21,150 nucleotides of DNA from Acrasis kona (Eukaryota; Heterolobosea; Eutetramitea; Acrasida; Acrasidae): positions 1 to 21,150 of the forward strand of contig JAOPGA020001419.1 of the NCBI GenBank assembly GCA_026419775.2, in the 5' to 3' direction. The notes under the pieces were generated by a model, which saw nothing but the letters and a program-made list of their open reading frames with translations, made no database searches and was not told the origin of the DNA. Numbering within the stretch: the first letter of the stretch is position 1; each line of letters opens with the position of its first letter. This document shows positions 7,100 to 16,089 of the stretch, piece by piece. Made by a program: the position numbers and the translations under genes.

Positions 7100-8476
7100 A
7101 TGGGAACAACATTCTTCAGGCCATGGTTGGAGGTTGGTGATCACGTGAGGAACACGTTGAAGAGCATGGTCACCATACAACCATTACTATCGGCGCTTCA
7201 CAGCATTCTATCGTTTCCTTTTGCATTGTTCTACTTTTTGTTCTTCTCGACATTAATCATTATTGGAGGCTTTACATACTACTTATTTGGATTGGGGCTA
7301 TTGATTCTTTCGTTCACTTCGTACTTTTTAAGAGTCATGTCTAAATTCGAACTCTACATGGCCAGTGGACTATTGGACACGAAAGAAGAATACATCGAAG
7401 ATTACGAGGACATGTCGCTATTGGATGCATTCTCCAGTTGTTATCTATTAGGAAAAGTGATACAAAAGAGTAGAGACAATGCCTCACATTATACATCCAT
7501 CGCAAACAGCATCATTACATCTCGGCACGAAGAGCCTCCTGACGACAGCCAAACCATATCGTTGCAACAACAAGTAGTCGAGCATCAAGAGTATGAAAGT
7601 GGCGAGGACACTGCGTCGATTGCAGATGACGACGAAGACATTGACGCCGCTTACCACTCGCTAAACGATGGAAGTCTAAGGAGTTTATCAGGTTCATCCA
7701 TCAAAAAATACATGACGCCCAAAAAAAAGAATTATTTACCATCTTCGGTAACAAATGCCGAGACACCAATCATTTCCACATTCCACCATCAACATTCATA
7801 TGGAAGCACATCGCTCGCCAACAATCACTATTATCAAAAATACGGGGCCATGATTTCGAGATCTCTCGACAATGATAACTTTGATACGGTGGCGAGACCT
7901 ACGCCTCCTCCTTCACAGGCGGAGACCATCATCATAAAGAGGGCGGCGAACAGGGAGAACGTACCGCCGCCTGCTGCAAAGAAGAACATCATCGTACCGA
8001 GAAGGCGTCTGTCCATAGATAGCGTAATATCCAGTGGTTCTTTAAGGAGAAGTGCATATACTGCTCAGATTGAGCACAAAACAATAAGACAACAAATAAA
8101 AGATTTGGGCGAAAGCCTGTCCTGTTATGTTTTTCATTCCTCCACTGGATTTGGCTTGTTGTATGTTGTTGTGAAGGTTCCTGTTAGTGCCATAACGTTA
8201 ATCGCCACTTGCATCTTGTCGGTGATATGTTTTGGTGGCTATGTGCCTAGTGTTGTATATTTTGTGTGTAGATATAATAATGCTGGCGATGATGGGACTT
8301 GTATTTTTAGTGACCCTCAGACGGCAAAGGATTGGTTGTTTAAGTCTGTTCCTGGTTTGGTTTTGTGTGCTTGTTTTTCTTTCGTGCTCTTCGTTCCTTG
8401 TATGTTTTTATTTTCGCGCGTTACGGTGCTGACGAAGGATGCCCTCAAAATAATAGAGAAGAACACGCGGAGTTAG
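7100..8476 (+). CDS. unrecognised multi-spanning membrane protein
   Basis: 458 residues, starting 50 bases after the PPR gene on the same strand. Two closely spaced hydrophobic helices (about 37-57 and 59-78) form an N-terminal hairpin. A long hydrophilic middle (95-340) is acidic and Ser-rich and holds basic patches (MTPKKKNY, VPRRRLS) that look like kinase-target or binding segments. A second hydrophobic block (about 350-390) and a final helix (418-440) follow, enclosing a small Cys-containing loop (NNAGDDGTCIFSDP). There is no cleavable signal peptide. With four or five spans the middle domain is probably cytosolic. No enzyme or transporter motif is visible and I do not know the family. 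An AATAAA at about 8514 gives a short 3' UTR. Confidence 0.75.
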   Translation: MGTTFFRPWLEVGDHVRNTLKSMVTIQPLLSALHSILSFPFALFYFLFFSTLIIIGGFTYYLFGLGLLILSFTSYFLRVMSKFELYMASGLLDTKEEYIEDYEDMSLLDAFSSCYLLGKVIQKSRDNASHYTSIANSIITSRHEEPPDDSQTISLQQQVVEHQEYESGEDTASIADDDEDIDAAYHSLNDGSLRSLSGSSIKKYMTPKKKNYLPSSVTNAETPIISTFHHQHSYGSTSLANNHYYQKYGAMISRSLDNDNFDTVARPTPPPSQAETIIIKRAANRENVPPPAAKKNIIVPRRRLSIDSVISSGSLRRSAYTAQIEHKTIRQQIKDLGESLSCYVFHSSTGFGLLYVVVKVPVSAITLIATCILSVICFGGYVPSVVYFVCRYNNAGDDGTCIFSDPQTAKDWLFKSVPGLVLCACFSFVLFVPCMFLFSRVTVLTKDALKIIEKNTRS

Positions 8477-8573
8477 TTATTTTTGTATATACTATTATTG
8501 ATCAATAATTTTGAAATAAAGGGAACTTGTAAAGAATCGAGTTGACTGTTGCTTGTGCGTGTTTTTTACAATC

Positions 8574-9494
8574 ATGTCTAATTCGCTGTGTTGGGTGGAT
8601 TTTAATAGAGAACAAACAAATGAACTTTTGCACCTTGGAAAGGCACGTAGACGTAAACAAGTTGCTGCAGCGATGGATTTGCAAATGGATCAACAGCCAA
8701 TTGCATCAGTTAGCGGAGTACTTTTGGATTTTTATTGCGAGAATTTGAACTTTTGTATCGAGAACAAAATGTCTCCCGAAAAAATTTCTACATTTTTTAC
8801 CATCATGAAGGACACACATTCAAAATCAATGGACTCTGACGTTACATTGGAACATAGCTTTGCATATTTCACAAAACAACTAGTTAGCCACTCTGTACAT
8901 AGACCTCCATTTAGTGTTGAAATCTTTTCTCACTTTGACGTTAAAAAGCTTTCAGAATACGTTCACAATACATACTACAGGCATTTCAAAATGTATCAAT
9001 ACGTATTTTGTCCGAAACAAGTGGCTTTTGTACAATCGTATACAGCTGGAGATTTGGTGGAACAACCATTCTCATGTAAACCATTGTCCCAGGCCATGCC
9101 AGAGGAAGAATTCCGTGAGATTCAAAACAAAAAGAGAGAAGAGGAAGAAAAGCAAAGATTGGAGAAGGAGATGCTCGAAAAACAAGAACAAGAACAAAAA
9201 CAAGCACAACAAGCTCAGCAAGAAGAGACACAAGTCGAAGAGACCGAACAAATCGAAGACGGTCCACTTGACGAATCTGCAGCAGAAGAACCCATGCTGC
9301 CCCATCCATACATACAGAGACAACTCAACCAAATCAAAGAAGCGCTCAGTAAAATGGCAGATGGTAAATTTGGCGAGATTGAGCAACGCATATCACAAAT
9401 AGAACAAGCCCTACCCGAAGACAAGAAGGCAGCAAACAGAGTCGACTCAAGAAAGAGTAACGCTGTCGCCACCAAACCCCCACCAAAAAAATAA
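8574..9494 (+). CDS. CFAP119: CFAP119/CCDC189-like flagellar protein
   Basis: 306 residues from the ATG at 8574; the frame is open for seven codons upstream but has no earlier ATG. The centre (about 110-155) carries PPFSVEIFS and EYVHNTYYRHFKMYQYVF. This corresponds to the hallmark of the C16orf93/CCDC189/FAP119 family, 'PFS-x-E-I-F ... Y-V-x-x-T-Y-F-R-H-x-K-L-Y-x-Y'. In algae and mammals that family belongs to the axoneme, with reports placing it at the central apparatus (C1a). Residues 178-225 are a Glu/Gln/Lys-rich coiled coil, followed by an acidic stretch and a second short coiled coil (about 255-285) with a basic, Pro-rich end. Its presence implies that the organism can build a motile flagellum at some stage. 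The paralogue or orthologue status is from memory of the motif, not from a search. The stop is overlapped by AATAAA at 9490. Confidence 0.7.
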   Translation: MSNSLCWVDFNREQTNELLHLGKARRRKQVAAAMDLQMDQQPIASVSGVLLDFYCENLNFCIENKMSPEKISTFFTIMKDTHSKSMDSDVTLEHSFAYFTKQLVSHSVHRPPFSVEIFSHFDVKKLSEYVHNTYYRHFKMYQYVFCPKQVAFVQSYTAGDLVEQPFSCKPLSQAMPEEEFREIQNKKREEEEKQRLEKEMLEKQEQEQKQAQQAQQEETQVEETEQIEDGPLDESAAEEPMLPHPYIQRQLNQIKEALSKMADGKFGEIEQRISQIEQALPEDKKAANRVDSRKSNAVATKPPPKK

Positions 9495-9524
9495 ACTCAA
9501 TGTACAATTCAATTCTTTTTTATT
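9490..9524. terminator. overlapping polyadenylation signals of convergent genes
   Basis: Plus-strand AATAAA at 9490-9495 overlaps the stop of the flagellar gene. Minus-strand AATAAA at 9524-9519 overlaps the stop of the DPYD gene. The stops are separated by only 28 bases, so mRNA cleavage 10-30 nt beyond either hexamer would put each 3' end inside or next to the other gene. Confidence 0.7.
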
Positions 9525-12500
9525 ACAAATTAATCTTGATGGGCTGAGAAAAATCTCCCAATTCAATTCCACGCTTTGGCTTGTATGGCAAATCAGAAGG
9601 ACGAGGCACCATCTCGATACAATCCAACACTGGACAAACACTAGCACACAAAGTACAACCAGTGCAGTCCTCGTCAACAATTTTCGGAATATGAGTGACC
9701 GCATCAAATTTAATGGCCTGATAACCAGTGTCATTACAAGTCATGTAACATTTACCACAATTAATACACTTGTCATCGTTCACCAACGCAACCACATGTT
9801 GCTCTCTCTTTGGATCCAATTCGTACCACTTTACAATTTGATTCACGCTCTTACCAACCGTTTCGTTGACCGTCGGAGGAACAAACATTGGATGCTTTAC
9901 GATTTTATTATCTTGCAGCTCTTGACTCAGGATTTTATCGGAGGCCTCTTGTTGCAACAATTGTCTTCTCTTCTCTTCAAAGGGACCGAAACGAGGTAAT
10001 CCCATTCCGTTCACGATTGAATTTTGAACTACTTCTGGAGCAGATTGTCCTCTCCATTGTTTGAATTCGGGATGATTGTTGACGTATAAAAGAGCCTTCA
10101 GGCCATCGACGTAATCTTGAATCAACGTGAAATCTTGATTCTGAATGGCGCTGCTGACCTGCAACACGCTGGCGCCGCAGTGAATGAACTGTAGTCCAGA
10201 ATCAGCGCTGTCGATGCCGCCGGTGGCCATGATCGGATAGCCAGGTATGTCCTGAGCTACCGCGCTGACCGCTTTGAGCGCAATGGGTCTGATGGCATTA
10301 CCGCTAATACCGCCATAGGTTGTTTTCTTCTGAGCACCTACGCCTGGCCATGGATCACCCTTGGGACGTAATCCCATCAAACCGCTCACCGTATTGGTGG
10401 CAGTGACGCCATCTGCACCTCCCTTTTTAGCAGCGCGTGCAATTTCCACTACGCTGGTGATGTTTGGCGTCAATTTCGCAAAGAAGGGAAGAGTGGTTGC
10501 TGCTCTCACCCACTTGCAAATATTAAACACCAATTCTGGGTCCTGGCCACACGCCAATCCCATTCCTCTCTCGCCCATGCCGTGTGGACAGGATAAATTG
10601 AGCTCCAAGAAATCAGCGCCTGCTTCTTGGCTCTTTATGGCCAACGTCTGCCAATCTTCCTTATTAAAGCTGCTCATGATGCTAGCCACCACAATGTGCT
10701 TGGGGAATTTTTCTTTGAGCTGCTTTATGCCCAGACACCAATAAGCAGCGCTCTTTTCGGAGATGAGCTCAATGTTGAGGAAGCTGCCTTGATGTGGACC
10801 GAGACGCTGCGATCCGCTCGTTTCTCCCTTTACGATTCTTGGAGAAACGTTGATCACTGCGTCCTTGTCCATGCTATATGTCTTGGTGACTGCAAAGCCC
10901 CACCCTGCTTCGAACGCTCTTGCGATCATGGCTGGAGAAGTTGCTGGAGGTGCGCTGGCGAGTCCGAATGGATTCAAGAATTTAACGCCGCACATTTCCA
11001 CGCTCACGTCGACTAGATCGATGGGCGTGCAGAATGGAGGTAGTTCTGGCGAAACAGCAACGGCGTGACCGTGTGATTCTTGAATGTACTTGTGCATGTA
11101 CCACGATGCCGTCTTGCCGTCGTTGGTGGCCTCTACGGTGGTCCATCCACCCGTCAAATCGCCACCCGCGAACATGTTGGGCACGTCGACGGCTTGTTGT
11201 TGCGGAGTGACGTCCACCTGACCGTACTTATTGATTTGTAGCGGCAATACTGCATTCACGACTGCTTCGCTCGCTACGGTGCTTCCGAATGCCGAAATGA
11301 CAAAATCACATTTCAATCGAATGAAATTATCTTCTTCGACGATCGTTCTTCCTTCGGAATCCACGTCAGTTTTATACAACTCCAACGCTGCGATTTTACC
11401 CTCGCGAACGATGACTTGCTTAGGCGAGCAATTGGGCATCACGTCGCATTGTTCCTCCTTGACGGCGTCGAATTCTTCGGGAACCGCTCTCATGTGCTGG
11501 AATCCTCTACGGAATACCACCGTCACTTTTTCAGCTCCGCATCGAATGGCACTGGTGGCACAGTCCATTGCGGTATCTCCAGCTCCCAACACAACCACCC
11601 TGCCGTATAGTTTGGGTAATTTGTTGGCATCGTTCGATTTACATCCGCACATGCCCAATTTACTCGACTTCATCACGACGGGTAGGAAATCTTTGCTGGT
11701 GTAAAAGTTATGTTCTTGGGTCAGGTCCTTGAACACAATGTCTGTTTTCGCATGGGGTTGACCGATGCCCACGAATATGCATCGATAGCCATCTCGGAAT
11801 AATTCTTGTGCCGATAGATTGACTCCCAATTCTCTCTCGTAAAAGATTTGAACTCCGAGATCTAACATTAATCGAACTTCGAAATCAATCACGTCGTACG
11901 GTAAACGTTGTTGTGGAATTTCGTTGCTGCTGAGTCCTCCAAAGTGTTTGTTCTTTTCGAAAATGTGAACGTTTTGATATCCAAGACGTGCCAAGAATGT
12001 AGCTGCGCTGATGGATGCTGGACCAGCTCCGATTAGTGCAATTTTTGATTGGTAAGATGGAGGCAATTGATCGAGTGGGGGAAGCGTAGGGTCTCTGATT
12101 TGTGGTAATTTCATCTTTTTGAAAACTTCCGTCGCGAATGCTTGAAGTCCATTAATGTTGATCGGACCTTCTTCGCTGGCAGCTAGATTGCAACCTCCAA
12201 CACACAAATCGCTCACCGGACATACCATACCGCAGGTCAGACCTAGTGGGTTGTCCGAAAAGATTCTTTTTGCTGCCCCGTAGTAGTTCATGTTGGCTAT
12301 GCTACCGATAAAGCTCTTTACATCAAGTTGGGTTGGACAACTCTTTTGGCACGGAGCATCAGCACATTTGAGACAGCGTTGAGCCTCGAATAGAGCTCCC
12401 CTTTCCGCAAGCGTGGAGTGCTTGTTGTCTATAAAGTTGTTTTTTAGCAGTTTGGGATCTTTGGGTATGTTCCGCTTCCAGTGCTTCTTGTTCTTGCGGG

Positions 12501-12629
12501 TGGTCATGGTATTTTGAACAGTTGCAAAGTGATGAACCTTTGGATTCAAAGCCAAATTCTATTGCCGTGGGTCATTGTGTCCAACAGATTGATAGGTCTT
12601 ACCTCAATGTCATCGACTAGGGTGGACAT
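9523..12629 (-). CDS. DPYD: dihydropyrimidine dehydrogenase (NADP+)
   Basis: It reduces uracil and thymine to the 5,6-dihydro forms with NADPH, the first and rate-limiting step of pyrimidine catabolism, in the cytosol. Two exons (12629-12603 and 12558-9523) give 1020 residues, against about 1025 in mammals. Exon 1 encodes MSTLVDDIE and joins to NLALNP, matching the DIESILALNP start of the human enzyme. N-terminal 4Fe-4S ligands are Cys 71, 74, 79, 83 and 118, 122, 128, 132. The FAD site is GAGPAS (~187), the NADPH site is LGAGDTAMD (~333), and the FMN/TIM-barrel domain starts near 520. The catalytic Cys sits in [11 protein letters not shown] (Cys 679). C-terminal 4Fe-4S motifs [11 protein letters not shown] (940-950) and [11 protein letters not shown] (974-984) are complete. 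All cofactor residues I can check are present, so the enzyme should be active. Domain order is the same as in animal DPYD, not the split bacterial PreT/PreA. Confidence 0.97.
12559..12602 (-). other. DPYD: 44-nt intron in DPYD
   Basis: Donor GAG|GTAAGA and acceptor GGCAATAG|AAT. Splicing links an ATG-initiated 9-codon exon in frame to the long exon and restores the family's N-terminus. Without it the long frame has no ATG before the Met in [10 protein letters not shown] (residue 26). Homology makes this one of the best supported introns here. Confidence 0.9.
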
Positions 12630-12815
12630 CACTCACTTATCAATTTTTTTTATGAAAAGATATTGATTGAATTATAATTTCGGGTAATGCGGCGTCACAA
12701 CTGGTTGAGGTTTACAAAATGGATCGGCAAACAAGGAGATATCTCCATTCGGCACATCAAGACATTATGTGAAGATTAGATTACTATTTAAACTTTGTTT
12801 ATCGTACAAATTTTT

Positions 12816-13979
12816 CTATTTGTATTGCGCATTGCAAGTAGGCTGATGCTGCTCAATAAACCTTGAAGCATTTAACAACGAGTTTCGCCCCTCGGGTACG
12901 TATTGGTGAAATAAGGTAAACGCATGGAACATTCCTTTCTGAACATCCTGTACGACTTCGACGTCGAAGCTTTTTAGATTTGCAGTAAGTTGTTCTGCTT
13001 CATCCCTCAACCTTTCGTCACCACCCCATGAGACAAAGCAAGGAGGAAGATATGACAAATCCATAAACAATGGAGAGAATGTCAAGCTGTTGGACTGATC
13101 CCATATATCAAGTTTGTCTCCTAATCTGCACATGTTATCAGTCAACACAACATCAGGACCAACCTCCTTCCAACTCTTCGTCGACAATGTTAAATCAACC
13201 CACGGTGAAAAGAGCACCAGGGAAGATGGTACTTCGTCAATGTTTCCCTCCTTGATGGTCTCCAGTACAACGTGCAGGCTCAGGTTGGCACCAGCACTCT
13301 CTCCGGCGACAACAAGATGTTTTGGATTGATTCTTAGTTTGTGAACAACATAGTTATAGGCCTGGCTACCCTGCTTAAGAATTCCACACGGAGTTATGTA
13401 CGGGCACAATGTATAATCAACAAGAACACAGTCGTAATTGTTCTCATATAACCATGGTGATAAGATGTTAGCGTAGGTAGAAGTTTCTCCACACAAATAT
13501 CCCCCTCCGTGGAAGTAAAGAACAGTAGTTTTGTGCTTTTGTGTTTTGGCAACTTCTTCGTTGAAAGTATGGATAATAAAAGACTTTTCGTTTCCTTTGT
13601 ATGAAGCTTCGCAAAAGATTTTTACTTGCTGAATCTTAACTTTTTCAACATCCATAGACAATGTAGGGTGGCAAGTATGAAGGCTCTCGTCAAATAGCCT
13701 TATCAACTTTTTCCTGAGCAGCAGCATTTTATCATAGTGTGTGTTTGGGACCGGTTCATCAAAATCCTTTTCTGTAATTTTTGGCTTAACGTTAAGGTAT
13801 TCTGTAATCTTTAGAAGGTGTATGAAGGCACGACTCCTTGGAGAGCAATTTGGTCCCCAAAAGTACAACCACTCAAAGGGAGTGAGAATGATTAGAACTA
13901 TCCAGAATAACCAATGTTTTATCCACAATATACAAAGGTTTATAGGTTCCGCGACATTCCCAAGTGTCTGGTTAGTCAT
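12816..13979 (-). CDS. membrane-anchored alpha/beta hydrolase (HSL/arylacetamide deacetylase type)
   Basis: 387 residues from the ATG at 13979. A hydrophobic segment (about 16-41, LCILWIKHWLFWIVLIILT) is an N-terminal signal anchor, as in arylacetamide deacetylase and neutral cholesterol ester hydrolase. The catalytic domain (about 150-380) is alpha/beta hydrolase fold-3. The oxyanion motif HGGGY lies at 157-161, the nucleophile Ser 228 in GESAGANL, the acid Asp 321 in GGDERLRDEAE and the base His 352 in MFHAF. The triad is intact, so esterase/lipase activity on acyl esters is expected. The natural substrate is unknown. The domain probably faces the ER lumen, as in its animal relatives (inference). 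The stop TAG is followed by an A-rich stretch with no exact AATAAA. Confidence 0.9.
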   Translation of the reverse strand: MTNQTLGNVAEPINLCILWIKHWLFWIVLIILTPFEWLYFWGPNCSPRSRAFIHLLKITEYLNVKPKITEKDFDEPVPNTHYDKMLLLRKKLIRLFDESLHTCHPTLSMDVEKVKIQQVKIFCEASYKGNEKSFIIHTFNEEVAKTQKHKTTVLYFHGGGYLCGETSTYANILSPWLYENNYDCVLVDYTLCPYITPCGILKQGSQAYNYVVHKLRINPKHLVVAGESAGANLSLHVVLETIKEGNIDEVPSSLVLFSPWVDLTLSTKSWKEVGPDVVLTDNMCRLGDKLDIWDQSNSLTFSPLFMDLSYLPPCFVSWGGDERLRDEAEQLTANLKSFDVEVVQDVQKGMFHAFTLFHQYVPEGRNSLLNASRFIEQHQPTCNAQYK

Positions 13980-14111
13980 AGAGCGATGAACCGTCCCCAA
14001 CCTGTAATGGCTTTTTGTACTGAAATATCTTGAGTGATTTTTAACGAACTGTAGAGTGTCATACCTTTACAACCCTAACGTATTAATTATGTTGGAGAAA
14101 GCAAGTAAGAG

Positions 14112-14240
14112 ATGGTACGCTACGTTGGCAGAAAAGTAAATAAACGTATCACAATTGAAGATGATTTAAATTTTTCTGTATATACAGGAGGTCGTTTTGA
14201 TTTAGGTTTCACGTACAAAAGCCCGTTAAACCCAAGTTAG
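14112..14240 (+). CDS. doubtful 42-codon open frame
   Basis: An ATG at 14112 opens a 42-residue frame (MVRYVGRKVNKRITIEDD..., ending YKSPLNPS) on the plus strand, in the gap between the hydrolase and the small spliced gene. The composition looks protein-like, with charged and beta-prone segments. No match, no leader signal and no nearby AATAAA after the stop support it, and frames of this length occur by chance here. It could be a microprotein, an exon or noise. Confidence 0.15.
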   Translation: MVRYVGRKVNKRITIEDDLNFSVYTGGRFDLGFTYKSPLNPS

Positions 14241-14280
14241 TGTCGACTAAGTAATGTGCAGACAAGTTTTGAAAATTGAT

Positions 14281-14563
14281 TTATTGCTCACTTTTTAACT
14301 TTAATCCAACTATGTTCGTTTTGAACTTGTTACCCAAATCTTTTAATAAATACACACGAAAGTGTAACAAACTTACATTTATTCACTAAATAACTTCCAG
14401 CAATAGAAGAAAGAAGTGGAGTGGCAATACGCATAGCAGTGTACGCATCCCTTATGAGCCTCTCTGCCTTTGCCTCCCTTCTTGCACGTTCATTTTCAAT
14501 CGTTATAAATTCATCATCACTAAATAAAAAATCGGCAATGCTCTGGATGATATTTGCGAACAT
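14281..14563 (-). CDS. small unrecognised protein, one probable intron
   Basis: The ATG at 14563 starts MFANIIQSIADFLFSDDEF, then a basic helix (ENERARREAKAERLIRDAY) and a weakly hydrophobic helix (MRIATPLLSSIAGSYLVNK). A consensus donor GTAAGT at 14376 follows. Splicing to the TAG acceptor at 14310 (67-nt intron) adds FGLKLKSEQ and a stop at 14281, giving 71 residues. An AAAAG acceptor at 14340 (37 nt) would keep the same frame and stop. Unspliced, the protein would end at 14330 with a different tail. The gene lies 81 bases downstream of the RGS gene on the same strand. One hydrophobic helix next to a basic segment could insert in a membrane; no function can be given. Confidence 0.45.
14310..14376 (-). 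other. candidate 67-nt intron
   Basis: GTAAGT donor and GAACATAG acceptor on the minus strand. It is longer than the 40-44 nt class, and a 37-nt alternative ending AAAAG at 14340 is possible in the same phase. Confidence 0.4.
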
Positions 14564-14644
14564 TTTTGTAAAATAGACAACCTGAAATTGTTGAGAACAA
14601 CACCTTGATGGGCAGGAGAGTAACAACACTCGTAAAGTAAAATA

Positions 14645-15229
14645 TTATAACAAGTTTATTCTGAACAACGGTGATTGGAGCTTGTTCTTAAGCAAGTCCC
14701 ACGTTTTTGTCTTAGTTTTCGCGTCACAAAATGAACGGTTCCTGATATTATTTTTTGTTGTCTTTTTGTCAAATTTTGCAAAAATTTTCATCATTTCCTC
14801 TACTACTAAATGCTCAATATGATCTATTGTACCTTCTATATCCTCCACCCTATGCCATGTGTTATTGTGCATTATCCTGTCATAGGTGAGTTCTATCCGC
14901 AAATCTCGGTTCTTTTTATGTACAGTGCTTAAAACAAAAATTTGTATAATCATGACAACCATGTGACTTCTTATGGATGCGTCAGTCTCTCTCTTCCATT
15001 CTTGTATTTCATTGTATAGTGCCAGATAGTCGGTGCTTTGGTGTTCTAGGTATCTTTTCAATAAGTGCAGAGACGAATCATTTGCTATAATATTGGTCTT
15101 AAAAAGTCCTATTACCCCATCCATATCATTTTTCTCAATACCCACAACTGCAAATCCAATAGAAGGGCTTGTTAATGGCCTTGCTTTCTGTGTGGGTGCT
15201 TGGGTGTCACACATTTTTATTTTTGGCAT
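14645..15229 (-). CDS. RGS-domain protein (regulator of G-protein signalling-like)
   Basis: 194 residues from the ATG at 15229. Residues about 52-155 fit the nine-helix RGS fold: LHLLKRYLEHQSTDYLALY (helices 3-4, where canonical RGS has 'F-x-x-F-L-x-x-E-x-x-x-E-N-L-x-F'), then EIQEWKRETDASIRSHMVVM, and a terminal IEHLVVEEMMKIFAKF helix. RGS domains speed GTP hydrolysis by G-alpha subunits or act as scaffolds. The Glu/Asn contacts of active RGS are replaced by Ser/Thr/Asp here, so catalytic activity is doubtful. There is no other domain, signal peptide or TM segment. The Lys-rich tail (KTKTKTWDLLKNK) could bind membrane. An AATAAA overlaps the last codons (about 14655), so the 3' UTR must be very short. 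The call rests on helix pattern only. Confidence 0.6.
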   Translation of the reverse strand: MPKIKMCDTQAPTQKARPLTSPSIGFAVVGIEKNDMDGVIGLFKTNIIANDSSLHLLKRYLEHQSTDYLALYNEIQEWKRETDASIRSHMVVMIIQIFVLSTVHKKNRDLRIELTYDRIMHNNTWHRVEDIEGTIDHIEHLVVEEMMKIFAKFDKKTTKNNIRNRSFCDAKTKTKTWDLLKNKLQSPLFRINLL

Positions 15230-15506
15230 GCATTAACAATTGACATTAAACAAAAGAAGTGATATTACCTAAAAATACAAATACCATTCTAAGATAAATC
15301 TATTCTGTTTACAAAAACAAAGTAGTCTTAATCAATGCTTTGTAACTTGAAAGGTACACATGAGGCATCAGATCTGCCCTTCCAAGTTATGCTTCTTCCG
15401 CGGTTCTTTTGATCAACAACTCACATGGGGATTGTGCGTTCTGATGTAACGGGTTACTCAAAACAAAAACAATATTTAATTGTAAATTGACATTGATTGA
15501 AAGGGA

Positions 15507-16089
15507 ATGGCATCAAATGCAGATGGGTTGAAAAGTAGCACTATTGCTGGCCATCATAGAAAGGTGAAGTTCGCAGATGGTGAGCAAGAATATTGGTGGA
15601 GATGCCACACTCCAAACTGTAATACAAGAGACCAACGCAGGTTCGAGGGTTATAAGTGCCTGGGTATGTAATCAATTATTGTTCCATTTAATTAACATTG
15701 TTAGGTTGCAACCAAAGATATCTTATTACAGGTGAGTATTGTGGTGTGTAACTATGTACATTTAATGTGTAGGGTTTGGAGATTGGTGTCATAAATGTGG
15801 ATATTGCGAGAGTTGCAAGCCTGATTCAGAGGAATGTCTTGGGGATGTTGGAAAAAGTACAGTCAGACAGCAAGAAGCCACAGTGCCTTTGAAGGAGGCT
15901 GCGAAACAAAGCGATGACAAGGCAAAGAAAGCCCTTGCTGCTTTGAGAGGAATGAATATGAATGCTGATGCAATTAATAAGGCAGAAAACTTGGACGATC
16001 TTGAGAGGATTGCGGAAATGTGGAAGCAAGGCATCATAAGCGAGGAAGAATTCCAGGACCAGAAAAGAAGAATATTAGACATGTTATAA
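15507..16089 (+). CDS. Cys-rich (zinc-ribbon-like) plus SHOCT-domain protein, three exons
   Basis: Exons 15507-15663, 15705-15731 and 15773-16089 encode 166 residues. Residues 30-83 hold nine Cys and two His: CHTPNC (33-38), then YKCLGCNQ (51-54), CHKCGYCESC (67-76) and Cys 83. They probably bind zinc, and all fall in frame only when both introns are removed. A linker and an Ala/Lys helix follow. Residues 136-165 (DLERIAEMWKQGIISEEEFQ, then QKRRILDML) are a textbook SHOCT domain, with the pattern L-x-x-L-x-x-x-G-x-I-[ST]-x-E-E-F-x-x-x-K. SHOCT ends many bacterial and some protist proteins and is thought to mediate oligomerisation. The role of the fusion is unknown. No TM segment or signal peptide is present. 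It is divergent from the RGS gene across a 277-bp gap and converges on the gene at 16249. Confidence 0.8.
15664..15704 (+). other. 41-nt intron 1 of the SHOCT gene
   Basis: CTGG|GTATGT at the 5' side and ACATTGTTAG|GTTGC at the 3' side, phase 1. Its removal places Cys 54 in the KCLGC pair. Confidence 0.85.
15732..15772 (+). other. 41-nt intron 2 of the SHOCT gene
   Basis: TTACAG|GTGAGT at the 5' side and TTTAATGTGTAG|GGTTTG at the 3' side, phase 1. With intron 1 it defines a 27-nt exon (15705-15731) encoding GCNQRYLIT. Confidence 0.85.

Noticed and set aside
8914-9402. Plus-strand 162-codon frame inside the flagellar gene, Lys/Asn-rich
   Set aside because: A shifted-frame shadow of the Glu/Gln coiled-coil codons with no independent signals.
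15240-15506. Short open frames in both directions between the RGS and SHOCT genes
   Set aside because: All are under 30 codons, mutually overlapping and lack signals; treated as leader/promoter DNA.
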